Source: Flagellimonas marinaquae (GTDB lineage: Bacteria; Bacteroidota; Bacteroidia; Flavobacteriales; Flavobacteriaceae). From it: 64,000 nt of DNA. The DNA lies in NCBI RefSeq assembly GCF_003992675.1, contig NZ_RZMZ01000015.1:1-64000 (forward strand), given 5' to 3'. The notes beneath the pieces are model-generated. The model was not told the DNA's origin. It saw nothing but the letters and a program-made list of their open reading frames with translations, and made no database searches. This document shows positions 1 through 6,828 of this stretch, in pieces; position 1 is the stretch's first letter; every line of letters begins with the position of its first letter. Both the position numbers and the translations under genes were made by a program.

Positions 1-12
1 TGACCTCCTCCC
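1..12. repeat. left terminal inverted repeat of the IS
   Basis: TGACCTCCTCCC, an exact inverted match to 1212-1223. Beyond 12 bp the two ends are only loosely similar; both contain an ACCGG motif close behind. Confidence 0.92.
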
Positions 13-83
13 GTTAAACCGGACAGTTTAGAATTAGAGAATTCCGGGCGGATAAATGTTTAACTTTAAACAAGTATTTGCTT

Positions 84-350
84 ATGAAACGATCAAAGTA
101 TTCTGAGTCGCAGATCGTATTTGCGATCAAACAGGCGGAGACGGGGACCCGTATCCAGGAGGTATGCCGCAAGATGGGCATCAGCGAGGCCACGTTCTAC
201 AATTGGAAGAAGAAATATGGCGGGCTTGGTGTCTCCGAACTACGGAGGCTGAAGAACCTGGAGGAGGAGAACGCACAGTTGAAGAAACTGGTCGCCGACC
301 TGAGCTTGGACAAACAGATCCTGCAGGACGTGCTGAAAAAAAAGTTCTGA
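84..350 (+). CDS. IS3-family transposase OrfA (helix-turn-helix protein)
   Basis: About 88 aa. It provides DNA binding at the IS ends and the N-terminal part of the OrfAB fusion transposase. Residues about 8-50 form a helix-turn-helix (motif GISEATFYNWKKKYGG), followed by a leucine-zipper-like stretch of Leu/Glu/Lys heptads that would mediate multimerisation. The length and sequence style match the IS407 group. ATG at 84 is preferred to an upstream TTG at 78. The reading frame ends at 350 just after an A8 run that carries a -1 frameshift signal into orfB. Confidence 0.9.
   Translation: MKRSKYSESQIVFAIKQAETGTRIQEVCRKMGISEATFYNWKKKYGGLGVSELRRLKNLEEENAQLKKLVADLSLDKQILQDVLKKKF
338..344 (+). other. 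programmed -1 frameshift site (A AAA AAG)
   Basis: An A8 run (336-343) followed by G gives the heptamer A AAA AAG in the orfA frame, the classic slippery sequence of IS3-family elements. Slipping back by one base joins orfA to orfB and gives a fused transposase of about 374 aa. The stop of orfA lies four bases downstream. Confidence 0.8.
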
Positions 351-370
351 GACCGTCCCGAAAGCGCGGG

Positions 371-1207
371 ATGGTCGAAAATATAAGGATGGAGTACAAT
401 ATTTCCGTCCAGCGTTGCTGCAAGCTCATATTGCTGCACAAGAGCGTTTTCTATTACAGGGCCAAGGGCCGTAGCGATGAACTGTTGCGCATGCGGATGA
501 ACGAGATTGCCGCCGTCAGGGTACGTTACGGGTTCTGGCGTATCCATATCCTTTTGAGACGGGAGGGTTTCATGGACAACCACAAACGCATGTACCGGGT
601 CTATTGCGAGGAAGGTCTGAACCTGAGGAGCAAGCGGCCCAAACGGAACCGTTCCGCCGCACACAGACAACCCGCAGAGGGGAACGCCTCTAGTTTGAAC
701 GAATGTTGGAGCATGGATTTTGTCTCGGACCAGTTGTACAACGGGAGCCGTTTCAGGGCATTGACTGTAGTGGATAACTATAGCCGCAAGTGTTTGGCCA
801 TCCATGCGGGAAAGTCTCTTAAAGGAAGTGATGTCGTACAGGTAATGGAAGCCATTACTTTTGGGAACGAAGTGCTGCCAAAGCGTGTCAAAGTGGATAA
901 TGGAAGTGAGTTCATCAGTAAGGTATTGGACAAATGGGCCTATGGGAACAATGTCGAACTTGACTTCTCAAGGCCAGGAAAACCAACGGACAATCCTTTT
1001 ATCGAAAGTTTTAATGGCTCATTTAGGTATGAGTGCCTGAACGCCAATTGGTTCTTCTCCTTGGAGGATGCCCAGGAAAAGTTCGATATTTGGAAAGAGG
1101 ACTATAACAATTATAGACCGCACAGCTCGTTGGGGGACATGTCTCCCAACGAGTACATCGAAATGAATCAAAATAGCCCCGATTCTCTAGTTATGACCGG
1201 TACCTAA
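371..1207 (+). CDS. IS3-family transposase OrfB (DDE/rve integrase core)
   Basis: Catalytic part of the transposase, normally made as an OrfAB fusion by -1 frameshifting near 340; ATG 371 is the first in-frame start and mainly a label. An HTH_21-type region precedes the rve catalytic core. All three acidic residues are visible: Asp in WSMDFVSD, Asp in VDNGSEF and Glu in NPFIESFNGS. The C-terminus has the usual YNNYRPHSSL motif. Nothing is truncated, so the enzyme should be active. Its TAA stop (1205-1207) overlaps the TAG stop of the integrase on the other strand. Confidence 0.92.
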   Translation: MVENIRMEYNISVQRCCKLILLHKSVFYYRAKGRSDELLRMRMNEIAAVRVRYGFWRIHILLRREGFMDNHKRMYRVYCEEGLNLRSKRPKRNRSAAHRQPAEGNASSLNECWSMDFVSDQLYNGSRFRALTVVDNYSRKCLAIHAGKSLKGSDVVQVMEAITFGNEVLPKRVKVDNGSEFISKVLDKWAYGNNVELDFSRPGKPTDNPFIESFNGSFRYECLNANWFFSLEDAQEKFDIWKEDYNNYRPHSSLGDMSPNEYIEMNQNSPDSLVMTGT

Positions 1208-2355
1208 TATTGGGAGGAGGTCATTAAATTTTTATGGCCGAGCATTTGCCCGACCGTTTCGATGGGAACCCCGTTGGAAAGGGTTATTGTAGTGGCAAAA
1301 GTATGGCGGGCCAAATGGGTGGTGAGATTCTTTTTGATTCCACAGAGTTCTGCAATTTCCTTGAGGTAGGCATTGGATTTCTGATTGCTCAAAACGGGAA
1401 GTACACAATCTCCATTGATGATCTTAGGGTGGTCTTGGTACTTTTCGATAATGGCCAATGCTGTTGGGAGTAGAGGAATGCCCAATCTGGAATTTGTTTT
1501 GGTACGTTTGGATTTTATCCAAAGACTTCCATCAATATGGGTTACGATGTTGTCTGGATGTAGTTTCTGAACATCGATATAGGACAGTCCCGTATAACAG
1601 CAGAACACGAACATATCCCTTACTACATTCAAGCGTTCTCCTTTAATCTCCTTGTCGACCAAAGTCTGTAATTCCTCTTTGGATAGGAATTCTCGTTCCA
1701 CGGTTTTGAACTGCACTTTGTAGTTGTAAAAAGGGTCTTTGGAAATCCATTCATGGGCAACAGCCATACGGACAATCTTTTTGAAATTATTGATATATTT
1801 CAAAGCCGAGTTATGGTTGCATTCTTTGGCTGTTTTTAAGAAGTATTCAAATCCTTTAATGAATTTTAAATCCACATCCCGAACCGGGATGTCCTTTTTT
1901 TGGAATTCAGACTTTATAAATTCGGCCACATGGTTTCGTGTGGTATGATATCTCTTATAGGTGCCTAAGGCAAATTCAATATCAATCAGCTTCTTCATTT
2001 GTTGGTTATGTTCATCAAATAGTTCCAAGAGCATCTTAACCCTTTTATCATTGCCTAAAAATTTATCCTTTACATCATGTACGGTGAAAAACTCTCCTTC
2101 TTCTACCAACTCATGGTGAATCTTGTTTATCTTATGACGAACAGTGGCCATGAATCTATTCAACTCTTCGGATTCAACTCCCTTTCCTTTCAATTTGTTC
2201 ATTCTTGAGTCCCATTTTTCAGGGTCGATCTTTCTATGAAGGCTTATTACAGATCGTTGGCCATTTACCGTTAATCTTAGGTATAGTTCAGCTTTTCCGT
2301 TCTTGTCGAGGCGTTTGTCTTTAAGGTAAAATAAGACGGCAAAGGAATTTGACAT
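1204..2355 (-). CDS. tyrosine recombinase/integrase with IS-replaced C-terminus
   Basis: A 383-aa site-specific recombinase of the Bacteroidota element type: an N-terminal arm-binding domain (about 1-90), a SAM-like core-binding domain (about 110-200) and a catalytic domain. Visible active-site residues are Lys in the KSKRTKT region, His347-x-x-Arg350 (HLARH), His374 (LGHKN) and Tyr383. The usual first Arg is Ser (YTGLSYIDV), as reported for IntDOT of CTnDOT. The gene is cut by the IS: the last codon wholly from the chromosome is Leu377, and the tail MTSSQY plus stop is read from the IS right end. Normal family members continue for a further stretch after the Tyr. Its position beside ssrA suggests it once integrated an island there. 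Confidence 0.88.
   Translation of the reverse strand: MSNSFAVLFYLKDKRLDKNGKAELYLRLTVNGQRSVISLHRKIDPEKWDSRMNKLKGKGVESEELNRFMATVRHKINKIHHELVEEGEFFTVHDVKDKFLGNDKRVKMLLELFDEHNQQMKKLIDIEFALGTYKRYHTTRNHVAEFIKSEFQKKDIPVRDVDLKFIKGFEYFLKTAKECNHNSALKYINNFKKIVRMAVAHEWISKDPFYNYKVQFKTVEREFLSKEELQTLVDKEIKGERLNVVRDMFVFCCYTGLSYIDVQKLHPDNIVTHIDGSLWIKSKRTKTNSRLGIPLLPTALAIIEKYQDHPKIINGDCVLPVLSNQKSNAYLKEIAELCGIKKNLTTHLARHTFATTITLSNGVPIETVGQMLGHKNLMTSSQY
1212..1223. repeat. right terminal inverted repeat of the IS
   Basis: GGGAGGAGGTCA, the inverted copy of bases 1-12. On the minus strand this repeat is read as the last codons of the interrupted integrase gene. Confidence 0.92.
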
Positions 2356-2360
2356 ATTTT

Positions 2361-2372
2361 GGGTATCGATTT
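2361..2372 (+). repeat. candidate integrase arm site, copy 1
   Basis: GGGTATCGATTT, immediately upstream of the integrase start. The 11-bp core GGTATCGATTT occurs three times between the integrase gene and ssrA. Confidence 0.5.
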
Positions 2373-2442
2373 ATGTCAATAAAGGTATAAAAAATAACTT
2401 ATTAGAGTTTTGTAAAATATTAAAAAAGAACAAATTACAGAG

Positions 2443-2453
2443 AAATCGATACC
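2443..2453 (-). repeat. candidate integrase arm site, copy 2 (inverted)
   Basis: AAATCGATACC, the inverted copy of GGTATCGATTT. It lies in AT-rich DNA between copies 1 and 3. Confidence 0.5.
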
Positions 2454-2472
2454 TTTTTTTGATTTTTAAAAT

Positions 2473-2484
2473 GGGTATCGATTT
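2473..2484 (+). repeat. candidate integrase arm site, copy 3
   Basis: GGGTATCGATTT, identical to copy 1 over 12 bp. The spacing and mixed orientation resemble arm-type binding sites of tyrosine integrases; function is inferred. Confidence 0.5.
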
Positions 2485-2533
2485 GGTGCCTTTTAAATTG
2501 GTTTTAATTGAAGATAAATGAAACTAAATAAAA

Positions 2534-2566
2534 TAAAAAAACCTGTAAATCAGTAATTTACAGGTT
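2534..2566 (-). terminator. rho-independent terminator downstream of ssrA
   Basis: A perfect 11-bp stem (AACCTGTAAAT pairing with ATTTACAGGTT) with a 5-nt loop, followed on the minus strand by a T7 run (plus-strand A's at 2534-2540). It ends ssrA transcription about 30 nt after the mature 3' end. Confidence 0.8.
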
Positions 2567-2593
2567 TGTTGTTTTGTTTTGATGGCGTTCTAG

Positions 2594-2989
2594 TGGAGCC
2601 GGAGGGATTCGAACCCTCGTCCAAACAAGCAATAACCATGCTTTCTACATGCTTAGTATCTGCTTAATTTTCGATGCATACCTGACCAGATACGGCCTAA
2701 TATACACTTAGCTTCTTTGGTTTTAGAGGTGTCGCCAAAGCGAACGAACACCCTTTTGTTGACTTTTTTGGTGCTCCTATACGAATCGCCGTCAACAAGG
2801 GCTATTCAGGAACATCTCGCTTCCCTACCTTGTAGGGACGAGGCATATCCTACTATAATTCAGATTATGCGGCAAGAGCGTAATTATTTTCGCCAATTAA
2901 AAGTGTGAAATATGAGATTAACGAGCTGTATCCCAGCGCTCGGCATGCTTACATCGCCATTGGTCTTGCTGTCAAAACCGGTCGGCCCC
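2594..2989 (-). ncRNA. ssrA: transfer-messenger RNA (tmRNA)
   Basis: Rescues stalled ribosomes together with SmpB and tags unfinished proteins. The 5' end GGGGCCGACC and 3' end CGGCTCCA pair as a 7-bp acceptor stem with one G-U. The T-arm reads GGTTCGAATCC in RNA sense. The tag reading frame encodes GENNYALAA followed by TAA (2865-2894 on the minus strand), preceded by the usual TTTTAATTGGC context. CCA is not encoded; CTA follows A73. The length of 396 nt is typical. The 3' end is a frequent integration site for islands, which fits the integrase gene about 240 bp beyond it. Confidence 0.96.
2865..2894 (-). other. tmRNA proteolysis-tag reading frame (GENNYALAA)
   Basis: Resume codon GGC, then GAA AAT AAT TAC GCT CTT GCC GCA and stop TAA. 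The Ala-Leu-Ala-Ala end is the ClpXP/ClpAP degradation signal, and the sequence is the form common in Bacteroidota. Confidence 0.93.
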
Positions 2990-3000
2990 GTAATGAGATA

Positions 3001-3250
3001 GCAAATTTTTAATTTGCGTAATCGAATTACGTCCCGAACTTGTTTCGGGACCTCATCCTACTCACTTTTCTATCAAAGAACTCTGTTCGTATCGAACATA
3101 TATAATTTTTGGGCGTTCCCCAAATTTGGCAAAGCCATATTTGGGTCGGGCTATCGGCTTTATCTTTTTCTGTCATTTCGAGCGCAGTCGAGAAACAGAA
3201 AGTAGTCGAATAACAAAAAAGGATATCGCCTCTATCCCTAACGCGGTCGG
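3001..3250. repeat. series of six hairpins with interspersed-repeat sequence
   Basis: This gene-free stretch between ssrA and the 3341 gene is packed with inverted repeats: GCAAATT/AATTTGC (3001-3017), CGTAAT/ATTACG (3017-3031), GTCCCGAA/TTCGGGAC (3031-3051), GTTCG/CGAAC (3085-3097), a near-perfect 12-bp stem (3119-3145), and 3165-3202, which contains TCATTTCGAGCGCAGTCGAG. The last sequence, and the frame GGGCGTTCCC...GGGTCGGGCT...CTATCCCTAACGC, are ones I associate from memory with intergenic repeats in flavobacteria; this was not checked. The ssrA promoter must also lie near 2990-3040, but I see no clear consensus box. Confidence 0.6.
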
Positions 3251-3340
3251 CAAAGGTAATGCATAACCATCAAACCATAAAAAGTTTGCTTGCCCGACCT
3301 TTTCCCCTTATTTTGGTCAACAATTATACCAAAATACCAT

Positions 3341-4546
3341 ATGAAGTTCGGAATCATTAGGGAACGCAAAAATCCGCCCGATCGCAGGGTGGTCCTGTCA
3401 CCAACAGAATGTCAAAATGTCCTTTCCAAATATCCAGAAGCCCAAATTAGGGTCGAATCTTCACCAATTCGTGTGTTTTCGGACAGTGAATACAGTGAAA
3501 AAGGCATACAAGTGGTAACCGATCTGTCCTCCTGTGACGTACTTCTTGGCGTAAAGGAAGTTCCTATCGATGCATTGATTCCCAATAAAAAATACTTTTT
3601 CTTTTCCCATACCATCAAAAAACAGCCCTACAACAGGGAATTGCTGCGTGCCATTTTGGAAAAGAACATCGAACTGTACGACCACGAAGTTATCACCAAT
3701 CCCAAAGGAGCAAGATTGGTGGCCTTTGGCCGGTATGCCGGCATTGTTGGGGCCTACAATGGATTTAGGGCCTATGGCCTCAAATATGACCTGTTCCAAT
3801 TGCCCAAGGCCGAATCACTGTTGGACCAACAAGCGCTGATTGCGGAACTCAAGAAAATAGAGTTGCCCAACATCAAAATACTGCTTACTGGCAAAGGGCG
3901 TGTGGGCAACGGTGCCAAAGAGATGCTTGATGCTATGGGATTAAGAGAGGTTTCTTCGAATGAATACTTGACAAATACTTTTCAAGAACCCGTCTACTGT
4001 CAAATCGATGTTTCCTACTATGTAAAACGTAAGGATGGGATAAAGGGCAATAAAGCCGATTTTTTTCAAAACCCAGGGGAGTACCAATCCGATTTTTTCC
4101 GCTATGCCAAGGTTACCGATTTTTATATTGCCGGACATTTTTATGGGGATGGCGCTCCCTACCTGTATACCCGCGAGGACGTAAAACACCCAGATTTTAA
4201 AATCAAGGTGGTAGCGGACATCAGTTGTGATATCGATGGTCCCGTGGCCAGTACCATTCGTCCCTCCACCATAGCGGAACCTATTTACGGGTACGATCCC
4301 GCAACCGAATCCGAAACGGATTACAAAGAAGAAGATGTCATTGCTGTAATGGCTGTAGACAACCTTCCGTGTGAGTTGCCAAGGGACGCCAGCGTAGGTT
4401 TTGGCGAAGCATTCTCAAAACACGTCATTCCCTCCTTTTTCAACAAAGATAAAGATGGTATTCTCCAAAGCGCCCTCATGACCCAAAATGGGAGGCTGAC
4501 CTCTCGCTATGCCTACCTTCAGGATTATGTGGACGGGCAAGAGTGA
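3341..4546 (+). CDS. saccharopine dehydrogenase-like NAD(P)-dependent oxidoreductase
   Basis: About 401 aa. Its N-terminal half resembles the alanine dehydrogenase/PNT/saccharopine dehydrogenase fold: it opens MKFGIIRERKNPPDRRVVLSP, which carries the substrate-binding Arg/Lys residues of that family. Near residue 185 it has a Rossmann glycine motif (LLTGKGRVGNGAKEML), and it ends with ADISCDIDGPVASTIRPSTI, also typical. Such enzymes reversibly cleave saccharopine to lysine and 2-oxoglutarate or act on related amino acids; the exact substrate cannot be read here. ATG 3341 is chosen because the family begins there; an upstream in-frame start at 3290 would add an unlikely leader. It stands alone, with the hairpin-rich region directly upstream. 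Confidence 0.75.
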   Translation: MKFGIIRERKNPPDRRVVLSPTECQNVLSKYPEAQIRVESSPIRVFSDSEYSEKGIQVVTDLSSCDVLLGVKEVPIDALIPNKKYFFFSHTIKKQPYNRELLRAILEKNIELYDHEVITNPKGARLVAFGRYAGIVGAYNGFRAYGLKYDLFQLPKAESLLDQQALIAELKKIELPNIKILLTGKGRVGNGAKEMLDAMGLREVSSNEYLTNTFQEPVYCQIDVSYYVKRKDGIKGNKADFFQNPGEYQSDFFRYAKVTDFYIAGHFYGDGAPYLYTREDVKHPDFKIKVVADISCDIDGPVASTIRPSTIAEPIYGYDPATESETDYKEEDVIAVMAVDNLPCELPRDASVGFGEAFSKHVIPSFFNKDKDGILQSALMTQNGRLTSRYAYLQDYVDGQE

Positions 4547-4628
4547 CCGTATATCCAAAAACATTCCAGAGAAGTTGGTAATGGGTTGTTTTTTAGTATA
4601 TTGTATCTCTTAAACTTTTTAAAAGCAC

Positions 4629-4898
4629 GTGAAGTTCAATTGGGTATTTTCTGGGGACGACAGTCCTGCAATGCAACGGACCTGTATCGACATGGAATAC
4701 AGCCTAAGACCAAAAATTACGAGGTTTTTGTTGTCCCGTTTGGATGTGGATGCCGACTTTACAAGTTTTCATTTTGATGTGAATGTGGATAAAAAATGGG
4801 TCTACATCTCCGAAAAAACACCCATGGAGTACATTCGTAAGCTGTTGCCCGATTTTGATTTGGTCATTAACGGCGCTCCTTTCTCTTCGGTTGCATAA
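4629..4898 (+). CDS. small hypothetical protein
   Basis: An 89-aa soluble, acidic protein of no family I recognise. The likely start is GTG 4629 (MKFNWVFSGDD); the first ATG is at 4671 and would drop the hydrophobic opening. It has no signal peptide or membrane segment, and ends with LLPDFDLVINGAPFSSVA. It sits between two unrelated plus-strand genes with an AT-rich leader. The reading frame is plausible but unsupported by homology. Confidence 0.45.
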   Translation: MKFNWVFSGDDSPAMQRTCIDMEYSLRPKITRFLLSRLDVDADFTSFHFDVNVDKKWVYISEKTPMEYIRKLLPDFDLVINGAPFSSVA

Positions 4899-4977
4899 GA
4901 TGGCACTGAGTAGACTTTTAAATCACAATTAGTAAATATTTAAGGGTTTTGAGAGGCTATGTAAGCCAAAACCTCAA

Positions 4978-4985
4978 TATTTTTG
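4978..4985 (+). promoter_or_regulatory. Bacteroidota -7 box (TATTTTTG)
   Basis: TATTTTTG matches TAnnTTTG. It would start transcription near 4992, which favours TTG 5007 over TTG 4983 as the start of the next gene. No TTTG box lies at the usual distance upstream (the nearest is 26 bp away). Confidence 0.5.
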
Positions 4986-5006
4986 CAAGTTCTAAATCTA
5001 GGCTAC

Positions 5007-5462
5007 TTGCATATCGATTTACTCATAGCGGCACTGTGGAGCCTTTCCCCGTTCGGAGAGGCAAAAGTTGGTATTCCCTACGGAATTTATCAAGGCGCCA
5101 ATGAATATCTGGTCTTTATCGTTTGTTTTGGAGCCAATGTACTCGTATTTCCCTTGATGATGTTCTTTTTGGAATACATCAACCGTCACTTGATCAAATG
5201 GCGATTTTACAAAAAGTCCGCTGTTTTTGTGGGGCAGCGCGCCAAGAAAGGTTCAGGAAAGAAAATACAGCGTTTCGGTTTTTTGGGCATTGTACTTTTT
5301 GTGATGATTCCGTTGCCCGGCACTGGAGTCTACGCCGGTAGCATCGCCGCCTATCTTTTTAAAATGAAAAAGCGCGAGGCTTTTGCCGCCAATACCATCG
5401 GAATCTTCTTTTCTTCATTGATTATTTGGGCAGCCACTTTGTTGTCCATGGAAGGCGCTTAA
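5007..5462 (+). CDS. small multidrug-export family membrane protein (COG2426-like)
   Basis: About 151 aa from TTG 5007, or 159 aa from TTG 4983; no ATG is available before the conserved region. The motif SPFGEAKVGIPYGI near the N-terminus, three to four hydrophobic segments and a PLPGTGVYAGS loop are typical of the COG2426 family of inner-membrane proteins. The family is labelled small multidrug export, but its substrates are poorly known. A -7 box at 4978 favours the shorter form. Confidence 0.7.
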   Translation: MHIDLLIAALWSLSPFGEAKVGIPYGIYQGANEYLVFIVCFGANVLVFPLMMFFLEYINRHLIKWRFYKKSAVFVGQRAKKGSGKKIQRFGFLGIVLFVMIPLPGTGVYAGSIAAYLFKMKKREAFAANTIGIFFSSLIIWAATLLSMEGA

Positions 5463-5564
5463 ACCCTTTCTACGTTTTTTAATATCTCTTATATCACTTG
5501 TTAGCGTTGTATTTGTTTATTTTGTGACCAACAAGTGCAAATTCACTAACCCTAATAGATTGAT

Positions 5565-6434
5565 ATGGCTTCAGGTTTTTTCGCAGTTTTGGATGATATC
5601 TCCGCCCTCATGGACGATGTGGCGACCATGAGCAAGGTAGCCACCAAAAAAACAGCGGGCATCTTGGGCGACGATTTGGCCGTAAATGCAGAGAAGGCCA
5701 CAGGCTTTTTGGCCAGCAGGGAGATTCCCGTGCTTTGGGCCATTACCAAAGGGTCTTTTGTGAACAAATTGATTATTCTGCCGATAGCCTTTTTGCTAAG
5801 TGCTTATTTGCCCACTGCCATTACCGTAATTCTGATTCTTGGAGGAATATACTTGGCTTATGAAGGTGCGGAAAAAGTATACGAGTACATCTTTCATCGA
5901 AATGATGAAGAAAAGTATGATGATCCCACCGAAGTCCCGGAAGAAGAACTGCCCGAGCTGGAAAAGAAAAAAATCAAACAGGCCATTATCACAGATTTTA
6001 TACTGTCTGTGGAAATTGTCATTATCGCGTTGAGTACCGTGGTCAATGAAACGCTTACCATCCAGATTGCCACCGTTTCCATTGTGGCCCTTTTGGCCAC
6101 TGTCGGGGTTTACGGTATTGTGGCCCTGATTGTCCGAATGGACGATTACGGGTATCGACTCATCAATCTAAACGATAGAACGGATAGTTTTTCGGATAAG
6201 GTTGGTCTGGTGTTGGTCAATGCACTTCCCAAGATTATCAAAGGATTGGCTGTTGTGGGTACTTTGGCCTTGCTTTTGGTGTCCGGTGGTATTTTTAACC
6301 ATAATATCGACTTTTTTCATCATTTACTTCCTGCATGGCCTACCATGCTAAAGGAATTTTTACTGGGCTTGACAATTGGTCTTGTAGCCGTTTTGTTGAT
6401 GCAGTTGGCGAAAAAAATGTTCAAACGCACATAA
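5565..6434 (+). CDS. DUF808 family inner-membrane protein (YedI-like)
   Basis: A 289-aa protein starting MASGFFAVLDDISALMDDVA, the hallmark opening of DUF808. Residues about 30-55 have the conserved TAGILGDDLAVNAEKA motif, followed by several transmembrane segments separated by an acidic loop (about 115-135, rich in Glu/Asp/Lys). Full family length. The function of DUF808 (E. coli YedI) is not established. An inverted repeat CACTTGTT/AACAAGTG (5495-5537) lies in its leader. Confidence 0.85.
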   Translation: MASGFFAVLDDISALMDDVATMSKVATKKTAGILGDDLAVNAEKATGFLASREIPVLWAITKGSFVNKLIILPIAFLLSAYLPTAITVILILGGIYLAYEGAEKVYEYIFHRNDEEKYDDPTEVPEEELPELEKKKIKQAIITDFILSVEIVIIALSTVVNETLTIQIATVSIVALLATVGVYGIVALIVRMDDYGYRLINLNDRTDSFSDKVGLVLVNALPKIIKGLAVVGTLALLLVSGGIFNHNIDFFHHLLPAWPTMLKEFLLGLTIGLVAVLLMQLAKKMFKRT

Positions 6435-6455
6435 GGGCGCAATCATTCGATCAGT

Positions 6456-6824
6456 ATGAACCCAGCCGAAAACTATATCCTCAACCAAAAGGAACCTTTC
6501 AGAAGTATTTTATTGCACCTAAAAGCCGTAATTGAATCGGTAGTGCCCCAAGTGGATATGAAGTATAAATGGAATATTCCTTGTTTTTATGCAGGTAAAC
6601 AGCCCATTTGCTATTTGAACGTTTCCCAAAAGAAACGCTATGTGGACATTGCGTTTTGGAACTCGGCCCATCTCACCCTGCATTTGGATAAAATGGTTAC
6701 GGAAAACCGTAAAGTGGTCAAATCCCTACGGTATTCTAAATTGGAAGAAATCGACCAAGAGGTGTTGGTGGACGTACTGCAGGAATGCTACGCCCAAAAG
6801 CACAAGGGTTTTTATAAACGCTAA
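6456..6824 (+). CDS. DUF1801 domain protein (YdhG-like)
   Basis: A 122-aa cytosolic protein. It opens MNPAENYILNQKEPFRSILLHLKAVI, followed by a KYKWNIPCFYAGKQPICYL stretch typical of DUF1801. The family has a small alpha/beta fold; its biochemical role is unknown. It lies 21 bp after DUF808 on the same strand, so co-transcription is likely, and converges on kdsA. Confidence 0.8.
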   Translation: MNPAENYILNQKEPFRSILLHLKAVIESVVPQVDMKYKWNIPCFYAGKQPICYLNVSQKKRYVDIAFWNSAHLTLHLDKMVTENRKVVKSLRYSKLEEIDQEVLVDVLQECYAQKHKGFYKR

Positions 6825-6828
6825 AGGA

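Larger units (their letters stand above)
1..1223 (+). mobile_element. IS3-family insertion sequence (IS407 group), complete
   Basis: A complete element of about 1.2 kb, bounded by perfect 12-bp terminal inverted repeats TGACCTCCTCCC (1-12, and reverse-complemented at 1212-1223). The TG...CA ends are those of the IS3 family. It carries overlapping orfA and orfB with a DDE transposase domain; orfA closely resembles the IS407 subgroup. The coding part is more GC-rich than the chromosome beside it, which suggests recent arrival. The right end sits inside the tyrosine integrase gene at 1204-2355. The left flank lies outside the window, so the target duplication cannot be checked; the right flank starts TTAA. 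Confidence 0.93.

Noticed and set aside
197..805. Long minus-strand open frame across the transposase
   Set aside because: Antisense shadow of orfB; no family resemblance and no start context.
2530..2600. CRISPR-like repeats near the integrase
   Set aside because: Only one perfect hairpin (terminator) and no regular repeat-spacer pattern. No CRISPR array was seen anywhere in the window.
3290..3340. Upstream start for the saccharopine dehydrogenase-like gene
   Set aside because: The extra N-terminus is not family-like; the conserved opening begins at ATG 3341.
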